A DNA stretch of 50,738 nt, from contig NZ_JAQTLY010000015.1 in assembly GCF_028714655.1 (NCBI RefSeq), forward strand, positions 1-50,738, written 5' to 3'. Source of the DNA: Sulfurimonas sp. (GTDB lineage: Bacteria > Campylobacterota > Campylobacteria > Campylobacterales > Sulfurimonadaceae). Below, one piece after another: positions 34,795-43,518 of the stretch (position 1 is the stretch's first letter; the number at the start of each line of letters is the position of its first letter). The position numbers and the translations under genes were made by a program. The notes beneath the pieces are model-generated. The model ran no database searches. It was given only the letters and a program-made list of their open reading frames with translations, and was not told the origin of the DNA.

Positions 34795-34937
34795 AATTGA
34801 AACCTCTGAACAATTATTGAATTAGACCCTGAATGACCAAAGGAAATACCCTTGCGGTACAAGTTCAGGGTGACGGGTAGTTCGTCATTCCAAGCTTGAC
34901 TTGGAATCTAGTTTATGATTTAATCGGAGAATTCAAT
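34795..34937. repeat. Composite palindromic repeat (copy 2)
   Basis: It starts directly after the stop of the hypothetical gene and ends directly before the stop of lysR on the other strand, so it fills a convergent gap exactly. The left arm AATTGAAACCTCTGA (34795-34809) equals copy 1. The right arm has drifted, TCGGAGAATTCAAT against TCAGAGGTTTCAAT. The core 34810-34923 differs from copy 1 at one base only (34868, G against T). Confidence 0.85.
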
Positions 34938-35840
34938 CTATATTTTGTTTAGAGACAGCAGATAATTTACGACATTATCGACAAAAGCATCATGTTTTTT
35001 ATCTTTTAAGTATGCTATATAAAAGCTTCTCTCAATTTTATAATTTTTTAGTCTTGCTTCAAAAAGTTTTCCGTTTGCAAGCTCGTTTAATATCACATGT
35101 CTTGACATTACCGAAACTACCGGTCTTTGACTCTTAGGATCTGCACACAAAATCGACTCTTTGATGGCGGTAGGGCTTCCGAGTATGCCGAGTACATTGA
35201 AGTTGCTGCATTGAACCCCCATCTCTTCAAAAACATCGCTTGTCAGTTTTCTTGTATGAGAGTGTTCATCTCTGCATATCCAATCAAATCCCATTAAATC
35301 TTCGGCAGTCAAATGTTTTTTTAGCGGTTGGTTGGAAAACACGACTAACTCGTCTAAAACCCACTCTCTATATACTATGCCGTCTCTAAAAACAGGAGAT
35401 TCGATAAGAGCAAGATCTATCTTTTTATCTTCAAGCTGGTCAATAATCTCGTGGGATAATCCGACATTCATATAGACATTATTGTTTATTCTGCTTTTAA
35501 TTTCACCGAGATAATTCGGCAGAATATAATTTCCTATTACATTTGACGAACCCATAATAAATGTAAAATCTTTATTGATAATTTTTAAAAGTTCCTTCTC
35601 GCTGCTCATTATTGCTTTTTCAAGTTTAGTTGCAATCCTGAAAAGATCTTCACCCTCTTTTGTCAGCAAAATACCGTTCTTTTTTCTCTCTACAATCTTT
35701 GTGTCAAGATAATCTTCTATAAATTTTATTTGTTGCGTAACCGCAGGTTGAGAGACACCAAGCTTTGCCGATGCTTTTGAAAAACTTTTCTCTTTTATGA
35801 CCATTAAGAAAGTTTGGAGTTTTGCAAAATCTTTTAACAT
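34938..35840 (-). CDS. LysR-family transcriptional regulator
   Basis: A 300-residue LysR regulator. The winged helix at residues 1-60 contains KSFSKASAKLGVSQPAVTQQ, the recognition helix region, then a linker and a type 2 periplasmic-binding effector domain. ATG 35840 is chosen over an in-frame start 12 bases upstream because GGGAA stands 5 bases before it. It is divergent from the UvrD-like helicase across about 130 bases. LysR proteins often control the divergent gene, but a helicase target would be unusual, so the target is unknown. Cys are sparse, so redox sensing is not suggested. Confidence 0.9.
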   Translation of the reverse strand: MLKDFAKLQTFLMVIKEKSFSKASAKLGVSQPAVTQQIKFIEDYLDTKIVERKKNGILLTKEGEDLFRIATKLEKAIMSSEKELLKIINKDFTFIMGSSNVIGNYILPNYLGEIKSRINNNVYMNVGLSHEIIDQLEDKKIDLALIESPVFRDGIVYREWVLDELVVFSNQPLKKHLTAEDLMGFDWICRDEHSHTRKLTSDVFEEMGVQCSNFNVLGILGSPTAIKESILCADPKSQRPVVSVMSRHVILNELANGKLFEARLKNYKIERSFYIAYLKDKKHDAFVDNVVNYLLSLNKI

Positions 35841-35968
35841 AATAATTCCCATAAGTATATATAATAAATAAAAGTATAACTCATAATTATAATTAAAGCA
35901 ATAGCTTTGTAATAATTTATATCTTTTAGGTTATAATAAACTAAAACAATACGAATAGTGACAAAAAA

Positions 35969-38017
35969 ATGGAAAAAATATTTGATAAATTAAACGAGTC
36001 GCAGATTTGTGCCGTAAAGCAAACGGAAGGTTCTGTGCTGATTTTAGCCGGTGCGGGAAGCGGAAAGACAACTACGATAGTCTCTCGTTTAGCTTACCTC
36101 GTTGAGGGAGTAGGGATTCCTGCTTCAAATACTTTAACACTGACATTTACAAATAAAGCTGCAAAAGAGATGAGAGAGAGAGCATCCGCTATGATGGACG
36201 GTTCGTCTTACCCTCCTCTTTTGTGTACCTTTCATAAATTTGGACTGCTATTTTTAAAGTTTCATATTCATCTTTTAAATCGCCAAAATAATTTTGTAGT
36301 AATTGATACCGATGATAAGAAGCGCATCATAAAAAAGATAAACAGCGAAATTCCTACACCGCTGATAGCAAGTGAAATATCAAGATATAAAAACTCTCTT
36401 TTAAACCCCGATGATGCTTATAAACAGGCAGAATTCTTTAATTATCAGCAGATTGCAAAAATATATGAAGAGTATGAAGCTTATCTTTTGGAGAATAATT
36501 TAGTAGATTTTGACGATTTAATCGCACTAACATATAGGCTTTTAGACGAAAATGAGGAGCTTGCCCGTGCGACCTCCGAAAAATATCGCTACATAATGGT
36601 AGATGAGTATCAAGATACGAATGAGTTGCAGTTAAAATTGCTGCAAAAGCTTTGTAGCACGCACAATAATTTATGCGTAGTGGGCGATGACGACCAGAGC
36701 ATATACGGATGGCGCGGTGCACATATAAGAAATATTATGGAGTTTGATCAGGATTTTAAGGATACGGCTGTTTTTAAGCTTGAAGAAAATTATCGTTCAA
36801 AAGAGCCGATACTCAGAGTTGCAAATGCACTTATAGAGCATAATCGCTCAAGGCTCGGTAAAAAGCTTATTCCTACTCGCGGAAGCGGTGAAGAGGTGAT
36901 AATTTTAAACTCTAATGACGAAAATGAGGAGGCTAGAAAAATTGCCTCTAAAATTACCAAGCTTTTAGATTCCGGCATAAGAGCGCAAAATATAGCCGTG
37001 CTCTATCGCGTCAATGTTTTAAGCCGTTCAATCGAAGAGGGACTTAATCGTGCAGGTATCGCATATAAACTTGTCGGCGGACTCAGATTTTATGACAGAG
37101 CCGAAATAAAAGATCTTATAAGTTATATTCGTGTTATTACAAATTTTCATGATGATTTTTCATTTAAACGCATAGTGAATAAACCAAAAAGAGGTTTAGG
37201 CAAAGCAAGCGTAGATAAAATAGAGTTAGCTGCGCATGCAAGCGAATTGTCGATGTTTGAGTATATTGAAAAAATTTCGCTTGCAGAATTGGAACTTTTA
37301 GTAAAAGGCAAGAATGCAAAAACACTCAAAAAGTTTATAAAAGATATCCAAAGCGTAGCAAAAATAGTAAATGAGTCCACATATAACTTTATAGATGTTT
37401 TAGAAGATACTTTTCATCTAAAAGAGATTTACGCAGGTATGCCCGATGAAGCGGAAAAGATACTCAATATGGATGAATTTTACGGACTATTTAGAGATTT
37501 TGTAAAAAATTCTCCCGAAGCTTCATTGGATGAGTTTCTAAATGAATTGACGCTTCAAAGCGAGCAAGATCAAGTAGAGGGAGAGAGTATCTATATGATG
37601 AGTATTCACGCTTCAAAAGGTTTGGAGTTTGATCATATATTTATTATCGGTTTAGAAGAGGGGTTTTTGCCGCTTGTCGGTGACGGGAGCGATCTTGAGG
37701 AAGAGAGAAGACTCGGGTATGTCTCTTTTACGAGAGCCAAAGAAACCTTGACTCTTTCACATGTGGGAAGCAGATTTTACAAAGGCAGGAGAAGCGATTT
37801 GCAAAAGAGCAGATTTTTTAATGAAGCCGGACTTTGTGAAGGTTCGCTTATAGTCGAAAAAAATACAGCCTTTAAAAAGGGCGATTTGGTGCGACACAAA
37901 ATATTCGGTACGGGAAGAGTAAACGGTGTTAGCAAGTCGGGAAGAGAGTTTAAATTAAACATCAACTTTGCAGGCACAAAAAGAGATATACTCGCATCAT
38001 TTGTTGAAAGATTATGA
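35969..38017 (+). CDS. UvrD/Rep-family ATP-dependent DNA helicase
   Basis: A 682-residue superfamily 1A helicase. Motif order: Q-motif LNESQICAVKQTEG, Walker A LAGAGSGKTTTIV near residue 32, motif II VDEYQDTNELQ, motif III CVVGDDDQSIYGWRGA, motif IV LEENYRSKEPIL, motif V MMSIHASKGLEF and motif VI RRLGYVSFTRAKETL. The C-terminal Tudor-like domain (LVRHKIFGTGRVNGVSKSG) matches PcrA/UvrD. It would unwind DNA in mismatch or excision repair and clear replication obstacles. UvrD and Rep cannot be told apart here. It overlaps truB by 4 bases (ATGA). Confidence 0.93.
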   Translation: MEKIFDKLNESQICAVKQTEGSVLILAGAGSGKTTTIVSRLAYLVEGVGIPASNTLTLTFTNKAAKEMRERASAMMDGSSYPPLLCTFHKFGLLFLKFHIHLLNRQNNFVVIDTDDKKRIIKKINSEIPTPLIASEISRYKNSLLNPDDAYKQAEFFNYQQIAKIYEEYEAYLLENNLVDFDDLIALTYRLLDENEELARATSEKYRYIMVDEYQDTNELQLKLLQKLCSTHNNLCVVGDDDQSIYGWRGAHIRNIMEFDQDFKDTAVFKLEENYRSKEPILRVANALIEHNRSRLGKKLIPTRGSGEEVIILNSNDENEEARKIASKITKLLDSGIRAQNIAVLYRVNVLSRSIEEGLNRAGIAYKLVGGLRFYDRAEIKDLISYIRVITNFHDDFSFKRIVNKPKRGLGKASVDKIELAAHASELSMFEYIEKISLAELELLVKGKNAKTLKKFIKDIQSVAKIVNESTYNFIDVLEDTFHLKEIYAGMPDEAEKILNMDEFYGLFRDFVKNSPEASLDEFLNELTLQSEQDQVEGESIYMMSIHASKGLEFDHIFIIGLEEGFLPLVGDGSDLEEERRLGYVSFTRAKETLTLSHVGSRFYKGRRSDLQKSRFFNEAGLCEGSLIVEKNTAFKKGDLVRHKIFGTGRVNGVSKSGREFKLNINFAGTKRDILASFVERL

Positions 38018-38835
38018 ATAGACTTTTTGTAGCATATAAACCTTCAGGCATAGGTTCAAACCTCTTTTTATCAAAGCTAAAAAGAAAATATAAAACTAAA
38101 AAAGCCGGCTTTTCTGGAACGCTTGACCCGTTTGCAAAGGGGGTGCTTCTTATAGGCATAGGGAGTTATACAAAACTGTTTCGTTTTTTGGATAAAACTC
38201 CAAAAGTTTATCGTGCAACTCTTTGGCTTGGTGCGAAAAGTGATAGTTTAGATACGGAAATGATAGAAGAAGTGGATATCTTAAAAGAGTCTGACGAAGC
38301 GGATGTTTTAAATGTTATAAAATCTTTGCAGGGCGAACTTGAGTATGAACCGCCTATCTTTAGCGCAAAACGCATAGAGGGGCAGAGAGCTTACGATTTG
38401 GCTCGTGCGGGCAAAGAGTTTACTCTAAACAAGATACGCTCGACTATATATGAGACAAAACTTATAAGCTACTGCCATCCGTTTGTAACATTTGAAGCAA
38501 CCGTTTCAGAGGGGACATATATTCGTTCCTTGGGGTTGATAGCAGCAAACAGGCTTGGGGTGAAATATGGAAGTCTTAGTGCGCTAGAGAGGCTTAATGA
38601 GGGTCAGTTTAAATATTGTGATGAGAAACCGTTGGACATTAAAAAATCTTTAAATATAGCACAAAATTTTTATCATGGCGAGAGCGATAATCTAAAATAT
38701 GGAAGAGTTCTTGCTTTGGACGATTTAGAGATTAAAGAAGATGGATATTACTGGCTTGATAGCGGCAGTTTTATCTCAATTATAAATGTGGCAAACAAAG
38801 ATGTAAATTATGAATTAGGCAGGATTGAATGTTAG
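38014..38835 (+). CDS. truB: tRNA pseudouridine(55) synthase
   Basis: TruB modifies U55 of the tRNA T-loop. It is 273 residues. The catalytic Asp38 lies in the motif SGTLDPFAKGVLLIG. The forefinger region YRATLWLGAKSDSLDTEM and the later ISYCHPFVTFEATVSEGTYI segment (with the conserved Tyr of the second motif) are present. There is no long C-terminal PUA domain beyond about residue 250, as in other Campylobacterota. It starts within the end of the helicase gene and overlaps csrA by 7 bases, so it lies in one translational chain with uvrD, csrA and ispE. Confidence 0.94.
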   Translation: MNRLFVAYKPSGIGSNLFLSKLKRKYKTKKAGFSGTLDPFAKGVLLIGIGSYTKLFRFLDKTPKVYRATLWLGAKSDSLDTEMIEEVDILKESDEADVLNVIKSLQGELEYEPPIFSAKRIEGQRAYDLARAGKEFTLNKIRSTIYETKLISYCHPFVTFEATVSEGTYIRSLGLIAANRLGVKYGSLSALERLNEGQFKYCDEKPLDIKKSLNIAQNFYHGESDNLKYGRVLALDDLEIKEDGYYWLDSGSFISIINVANKDVNYELGRIEC

Positions 38836-39059
38836 TATTATCCAGAAAAATAGATGAATCAATTATTATCGGAGACGATATCACGATAAAAATTATATCC
38901 GTTGAAAAAGGGGTTGTAAAGTTAGGTATTGATGCGCCTAAAAATGTATCTATTATCAGAAATGAACTGCTTGAAGATGTGAAAAATGCCAATATAGCAG
39001 CTTCTAAAGAGATAAAGCTGGATGATTTAACTCTGCTTAGCACTATTATTAAAAAATAA
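38829..39059 (+). CDS. csrA: Carbon storage regulator CsrA
   Basis: CsrA dimers bind GGA in mRNA leaders; in Campylobacter they repress flagellin translation. It is 76 residues. The start MLVLSRKIDESIIIGDDITI and the GVDAPKNV-type block (VKLGIDAPKNVSIIRNELLE) with the RNA-binding Arg are clear. The C-terminus is extended by about 15 residues, as is usual in the FliW-dependent CsrA class. It overlaps truB by 7 bases and ispE follows 11 bases later. Its antagonist fliW lies about 30 kb upstream in this window. Confidence 0.96.
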   Translation: MLVLSRKIDESIIIGDDITIKIISVEKGVVKLGIDAPKNVSIIRNELLEDVKNANIAASKEIKLDDLTLLSTIIKK

Positions 39060-39070
39060 GAGATAGAGAG

Positions 39071-39856
39071 ATGAAGCTCTACAAAGCTTATGCAAAAGTA
39101 AATATTTTTTTAAAAATCACGGGCATGCGCGGTAATTATCACGAAATAATCTCTAGGTTTATGAGAGTAGATACTCTTTATGATGAACTCTCGTTTGATG
39201 CCAAGAGCAGCAGTGATGATTTTGAAATCATCGGCGAGTTCTCGTGCAGTACGAAACAAAACACTATATATAAAGCATACGAGGCACTTTTAGAATTTTT
39301 AGATGATGCTTCAGCCTCTCAGCTCAAAAATTTGATGAGCAGATATGCCGTGTATGTAAAGAAAAATATTCCTGCATTTGCAGGTTTAGGCGGGGGAAGC
39401 AGTGACGCGGCAACATTTTTAAAAATGTGCAACGAAGTTCTTCATCTTGGACTTAACAAAAATGAGTTGGCATTAGTAGGAGTCAAAGTCGGTGCTGATG
39501 TTCCGTTTTTTATTTACGGATATGACAGTGCAAATGTCAGCGGAATAGGCGAGATTGTCGAAGAGTTCAAGGAAAATCTGCTTGATATTGAGATTTTTAC
39601 GCCAAAAATAGAAATAAGCACACCAAAAGTTTACACAAGTTATAGAGAAAATTTTTACAATCCCATAGATGGTTTTGAAACAGATAAGCTGAAAAAAACA
39701 TCATCATTGGATATACTGAAAAATATGAGCGCGGATGAGGCAAACGACCTATTTAAACCGGCACTTGCCGAATATAAAGAGCTAAAAAATTATTATAAAG
39801 AGGAATACTATTTCAGCGGCAGCGGAAGCAGTTTTTTTAGAGTTAAAGACGCTTAA
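39071..39856 (+). CDS. ispE: 4-diphosphocytidyl-2-C-methyl-D-erythritol kinase
   Basis: IspE phosphorylates CDP-methylerythritol in the non-mevalonate isoprenoid route. It is 261 residues. GHMP kinase features: the start KLYKAYAKVNIFLKITGMRG with substrate Lys/Asn, and the glycine loop PAFAGLGGGSSDAATFLKM near residue 107. The C-terminal YFSGSGSSFFRV matches the third GHMP motif. It is the last gene of the uvrD-truB-csrA chain. In many Campylobacterota smpB follows directly; here about 1.1 kb of accessory DNA intervenes. Confidence 0.94.
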   Translation: MKLYKAYAKVNIFLKITGMRGNYHEIISRFMRVDTLYDELSFDAKSSSDDFEIIGEFSCSTKQNTIYKAYEALLEFLDDASASQLKNLMSRYAVYVKKNIPAFAGLGGGSSDAATFLKMCNEVLHLGLNKNELALVGVKVGADVPFFIYGYDSANVSGIGEIVEEFKENLLDIEIFTPKIEISTPKVYTSYRENFYNPIDGFETDKLKKTSSLDILKNMSADEANDLFKPALAEYKELKNYYKEEYYFSGSGSSFFRVKDA

Positions 39857-39967
39857 ATGGCACTAAGCTGGAACGAGATAAAAAACAGAGCTATCAATTT
39901 TTCCAAAGAGTGGGAAAGTGAAGAGAGAGAACATGCCGAATCACAAAGTTTTTGGAATGAAATTTGA
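39857..39967 (+). pseudogene. Remnant of an MmeI-type (type IIG) restriction-modification gene
   Basis: A 36-residue frame beginning MALSWNEIKNRAINFSKEWE and ending in FWNEI. This closely matches the N-terminus of large class I DNA methyltransferases of the MmeI/type IIG group, normally over 900 residues. The ATG follows the ispE stop with no gap (TAAATG). The frame is closed by TGA and none of the next 90 bases continues it in another frame, so almost the whole gene has been lost. Confidence 0.65.
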
Positions 39968-40059
39968 GTAAAGAATAAAAAAATATTGCAATTTGTTATA
40001 TTTTTTAACTGGCAAATTTAAAAATGGTAGTATTAAGAAAAAGAGCCATTGGAGCATAG

Positions 40060-40899
40060 ATGAAAAATATAACATCGCATCAAAGTCATCAAACATTTGA
40101 AGATATAAAACAGCTAGATAGTAACGGTGTAGAATTTTGGTACGCACGAGCACTTGCAAAGGTGCTTGAATACAGTGATTTTAGAAACTTTATAAAGGTA
40201 ATTGACAAAGCAAAAGAAGCTTGTGCAAATAGCGGTTTTGAAGTAGCTGATCACATCGTTGAAGTCAACGAGGAGATAGAACACGGAAAGGGTGCAAAAA
40301 GCAGTTATCCATCTTTTGCACTCTCAAGATATGCTTGTTACTTGATTGTACAAAATGCAGACCCTAGCAAGAGAGTTGTTGCTAACGGACAAACCTATTT
40401 TGCACTTCAAACAAGAAGAGCGGAACTCCAAGATGATGAAAAGTTTGCACAATTAAAAGAGGAAGAAAAAAGATTATTTTTAAGAAATGAGTTAAAAGAG
40501 CATAATAAACAACTAGTAGAAGCTGCTTTTAATGCAGGAGTAGAGTCAAATCTTGATTTTGCAATATTTCAAAATCATGGGTACAAAGGTTTGTACGGTG
40601 GGCTTGATGCCAAAGATATTCATGCAAAAAAAGGACTTAAAAAGTCTCAAAAGATTTTAGACCACATGGGAAGTACAGAATTAGCCGCTAATCTTTTTCG
40701 TGCGACGCAAGCGGAAGAAAAACTCAAACGAGACAATATCAAAGGTAAAGCAAATGCCAACCAAACACACCATGAAGTGGGTAAAAAAATAAGGCAAACA
40801 ATCAAAGAGTTAGGCGGAGAAATGCCCGAGGATTTGCCAAGCCTAGAAAAAAGTGTGAAAAGTATAGAAAAAGAGCAGGCAAAATTGGAAAAGAAATAA
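40060..40899 (+). CDS. dinD: DNA damage-inducible protein D (BRO-N family)
   Basis: A 279-residue intact DinD. The N-terminal BRO-like domain (GVEFWYARALAKVLEYSDF, ALSRYACYLIVQNADPSKRV) is followed by a helical middle part and a Lys-rich tail. In E. coli DinD is SOS-induced and inhibits RecA filaments. The gene has a good GGAG site 5 bases before the ATG. Upstream I see no LexA box, and Campylobacterota generally lack LexA, so control is unclear. Codon use resembles the host, but its place between ispE and smpB beside a restriction remnant suggests it arrived by transfer. Confidence 0.85.
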   Translation: MKNITSHQSHQTFEDIKQLDSNGVEFWYARALAKVLEYSDFRNFIKVIDKAKEACANSGFEVADHIVEVNEEIEHGKGAKSSYPSFALSRYACYLIVQNADPSKRVVANGQTYFALQTRRAELQDDEKFAQLKEEEKRLFLRNELKEHNKQLVEAAFNAGVESNLDFAIFQNHGYKGLYGGLDAKDIHAKKGLKKSQKILDHMGSTELAANLFRATQAEEKLKRDNIKGKANANQTHHEVGKKIRQTIKELGGEMPEDLPSLEKSVKSIEKEQAKLEKK

Positions 40900-40954
40900 G
40901 GTTTTTTAATGTGAGCGGTAAGGTGTCATTAATCAGATTGTAAAATAATATAGA

Positions 40955-40960
40955 TATAAT
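40955..40960 (+). promoter_or_regulatory. Likely -10 element of the smpB promoter
   Basis: TATAAT in the AT-rich run TAGATATAATAAAA, 30 bases before the smpB start. The smpB ribosome binding site AAGGAG (40973-40978) follows within the expected short leader. A dedicated promoter would compensate for smpB being cut off from the ispE operon. Confidence 0.5.
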
Positions 40961-40990
40961 AAAAAAAATAAAAAGGAGAAACAATAGGCA

Positions 40991-41443
40991 ATGGGTGAGA
41001 CGATAGCAAAAAATAAAAAAGCCTATTTTGATTACTTTTTAGAAGAGAAGTTTGAGGCAGGCTTGGTTCTTAAGGGAAGCGAAATAAAAGCTATAAGAGC
41101 CGGACGAGTCAATTTAAAAGATAGTTTTATTCGTTTTGTACAAGGTGAAGCATTTCTCTTTAATGCCCATATAGGCAGGCTTGAGACGACTCATCACTTT
41201 TACGCACATGAAGAGAGAGGAAGCAGAAAACTTCTTTTGCATAAAAAGCAGATAGCAAAAATGGTAAAAGCAGTTGAAAAAGATGGTTTTACCGTAGTTC
41301 CCTTGCAGCTCTATTTTAATGATAGAAATATCGTAAAAATCCAGATTGCCATAGCAAAAGGTAAACAGCTTCACGACAAGAGGAATGACCTTAAAGAAAA
41401 AGATATGAAACGCGATATGGAGCGTTCTATGAAAGATTACTAA
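40991..41443 (+). CDS. smpB: SsrA-binding protein SmpB
   Basis: SmpB binds tmRNA and delivers it to stalled ribosomes. It is 150 residues. The conserved start [20 protein letters not shown] leads into the [21 protein letters not shown] block. The [20 protein letters not shown] region and the basic C-terminal tail [20 protein letters not shown] (which mimics an mRNA/anticodon helix) are complete. The spacing from AAGGAG to ATG is 12 bases, somewhat long. Downstream, the TPR gene begins after 19 bases. Confidence 0.96.
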   Translation: MGETIAKNKKAYFDYFLEEKFEAGLVLKGSEIKAIRAGRVNLKDSFIRFVQGEAFLFNAHIGRLETTHHFYAHEERGSRKLLLHKKQIAKMVKAVEKDGFTVVPLQLYFNDRNIVKIQIAIAKGKQLHDKRNDLKEKDMKRDMERSMKDY

Positions 41444-41462
41444 ATTTAATTAAAGGTACAAA

Positions 41463-42032
41463 ATGACACTATTTCAAATAATTATGCTGGCTGCTTCGGC
41501 ATTTTTCGCATTTAAAGTTTATGAACATATCCAAGCATTACAAGACATAGAACCAAAAAGCAGTGATTCATCGCCCTCTTCATTTGATCCCGAAGCATTG
41601 GTGCAAAGAGCAGATGAAGCATTTGATGGCGGTGACTTGCAAAAAGCATTGGCGCTGTTAATTGAGGCAAATGCAAAGGAGTCTCAAGGTTCAGATGTTT
41701 TATTTAAAATGGGTTACATTTTGCAACAACTCGGTGACAACAGCGAGGCTCTTAGATACTATAAAGAGGCTCTTGAGAAGGATAAAGAGAATGAGTATAT
41801 CCATAACTCTATAGCAAGCGTTTATAGAGCCCAAAAAGAGTTCGTATCGGCTAAAATGCATTTAAGCGCATCTATTGGCATAAATGATAAAAATGCCCTA
41901 ACATACTATAACTATGGAAATCTTTTGGTTGATATGAAACATTTGGATGAAGCGAAAGCGATGTACAAAAAAGCAATAGAGCTAAATAGCGATTTTAAAG
42001 AAGCAAAAGATGAGCTTGAAAAGCTTGCTTAA
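41463..42032 (+). CDS. TPR repeat membrane protein
   Basis: A 189-residue protein with an N-terminal membrane anchor (LFQIIMLAASAFFAFKVYEH) and three to four TPR units: one near residues 55-90 (ADEAFDGGDLQKALALLIEA), one near 85-120 (LGDNSEALRYYKEALEK), and one near 150-185 (NYGNLLVDMKHLDEAKAMYK). Such proteins act as scaffolds. The partner is unknown. It sits between smpB and the Nif3-like gene, whose ribosome binding site overlaps its stop codon. Confidence 0.85.
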   Translation: MTLFQIIMLAASAFFAFKVYEHIQALQDIEPKSSDSSPSSFDPEALVQRADEAFDGGDLQKALALLIEANAKESQGSDVLFKMGYILQQLGDNSEALRYYKEALEKDKENEYIHNSIASVYRAQKEFVSAKMHLSASIGINDKNALTYYNYGNLLVDMKHLDEAKAMYKKAIELNSDFKEAKDELEKLA

Positions 42033-42044
42033 GGAGATTTGCAG

Positions 42045-42767
42045 ATGAAAATATCGGAGATATACGCATTTTTAAATAACCTTTCGCCTTTTGAGCTTCA
42101 AGAGTCTTGGGATAACTCAGGATTATTGATTGGAGATTTTGGGCAAGATATACAAAAAATAGTCTTAAGCATAGATGTAGACGATATGTTAATAGACTCA
42201 ATGGAAGAGAACACTCTTCTCATAACGCATCATCCGCTTATTTTCGGAGGGCTTAAACAGCTGGAGTTTAGTAAATATCCCGCAAATTTGATTCGTAAAA
42301 TGATACAAAAAAATATCTCAAATATCTCAATGCACACAAACTTTGACCAAACGCATCTAAACGAATATGTGGCAACAGAGGTTTTAGGATATAAAATCGC
42401 ACAAAAAGATGGCTTTGTCATCTATTTTGATTTAGATGAAGATTTTGATATTTTTGCGTCAAATGTTGCTACTGCTTTTTCGCTCACGCATACAAAATGC
42501 GTAAAAAGTTCTAAAAGAGTAAAAAGAGCAGCATTAACAACCGGTTCAGGATGCTCTTTGATTAAATCTATAAAAGCAGATTGTTTTTTAACCGGAGATA
42601 TAAAATATCACGATGCTATGGAGGCAAAAGGTATAAATTTATCGTTAATTGATATAGGACATTTTGAGAGTGAACGATTTTTTGCAGAGATTTTGCTTAA
42701 ACATTTGAAAAATTTAGGTTTAGAAGCTATAATTTCGTCATCAAAAAACCCTTTTACTTATATTTAA
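42045..42767 (+). CDS. Nif3-like dinuclear metal centre protein
   Basis: A 240-residue NIF3/YbgI family protein. The signature WDNSGLLIGD is near residue 22, the metal-binding LLITHHPLIFGGLK is near 62-75, and MHTNFDQ and DIGHFESE hold further metal ligands. The toroidal hexamer binds two metals, but its reaction is unsettled; YbgI has been linked to GTP cyclohydrolase I type 2 activity by annotation only. ATG 42045 follows AAGGAG by 8 bases; an in-frame TTG two codons earlier is not preferred. In Helicobacter pylori the orthologue sits by the zinc ribbon gene too. Confidence 0.9.
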   Translation: MKISEIYAFLNNLSPFELQESWDNSGLLIGDFGQDIQKIVLSIDVDDMLIDSMEENTLLITHHPLIFGGLKQLEFSKYPANLIRKMIQKNISNISMHTNFDQTHLNEYVATEVLGYKIAQKDGFVIYFDLDEDFDIFASNVATAFSLTHTKCVKSSKRVKRAALTTGSGCSLIKSIKADCFLTGDIKYHDAMEAKGINLSLIDIGHFESERFFAEILLKHLKNLGLEAIISSSKNPFTYI

Positions 42768-42802
42768 TAAATCGGTACAACTATTTAATCCAAAGGAGAT
42801 TA

Positions 42803-43516
42803 ATGAACTTACATCTAAAACAGCTAATTGACCTATCGCATGTAGATAAAGAGATAGATGCTTTTGAACCGCAAATAGAGGAAGCCAACTACAAACTTGA
42901 AGCAGCCCTTGCAAAAAAACAGAGTATCGATTCGGATATTGAAAACTTAACCAAAGAGATTAGGGATGAAGAGATTAAAAAGAAGAAAAATGAGCTTCAT
43001 CTTGGAGAACTTTCTCAAAAATTAGAAGATAATTCTAAAAAAAGCGGTGAAATTAAAACAGAACGCGAAATGAAATCACTTCAACTTGAAGAAGAGATTG
43101 CAAAAGAGCAAGTAAATTTTGCAAACGAAGAGATTGAAAGACTTGAGAGAATTGTTGAGTTAAAAACTCAGCAAGTTGAAGCTGCAAAAAAATCTCTAGA
43201 AGAGATAGAAGCAAATTTAGTATCCATAAAAGCTGAAGTAGATCAAAAACTTGAAGTTATAAACAACTCTTGTCAAGAAGTTTTTTTGAAAAAAGAGAAG
43301 CTAATTTCTGAAATGAATCAAAAGGGTCTTGCGTTTTATCAAAAAATTCGCAGATGGGCTAAAAATACAACTGTCGTACCGGTTGAGGAACAAGCTTGTA
43401 TGGGTTGTCATATGGTTATCAGCGATAAAATATATGCAGATGTTATAAAAGCTGAAGAGATTACGACTTGTCCACACTGCGGGCGTATTCTCTATATGGA
43501 AACTGACAAAGAATAG
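42803..43516 (+). CDS. Coiled-coil zinc ribbon protein, homologue of H. pylori HP0958
   Basis: A 237-residue protein: a long antiparallel coiled coil (about residues 10-170), then a C4 zinc ribbon near 195-232 (ACMGCHMVISDK and TTCPHCGRILYM). In H. pylori, HP0958 (FlgZ) binds RpoN and protects it from turnover and also binds flagellin mRNA. Similarity is inferred from domain order and the same neighbours (Nif3-like and kdtA; HP0959 and HP0957 in H. pylori). It is followed 2 bases later by waaA. It may play the same role in flagellar gene control. Confidence 0.85.
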   Translation: MNLHLKQLIDLSHVDKEIDAFEPQIEEANYKLEAALAKKQSIDSDIENLTKEIRDEEIKKKKNELHLGELSQKLEDNSKKSGEIKTEREMKSLQLEEEIAKEQVNFANEEIERLERIVELKTQQVEAAKKSLEEIEANLVSIKAEVDQKLEVINNSCQEVFLKKEKLISEMNQKGLAFYQKIRRWAKNTTVVPVEEQACMGCHMVISDKIYADVIKAEEITTCPHCGRILYMETDKE

Positions 43517-43518
43517 GC

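Noticed and set aside
39968..40059. Continuation of the MmeI-like gene by frameshift
   Set aside because: No frame downstream of the TGA continues a methyltransferase-like sequence; the region is AT-rich leader DNA for dinD.
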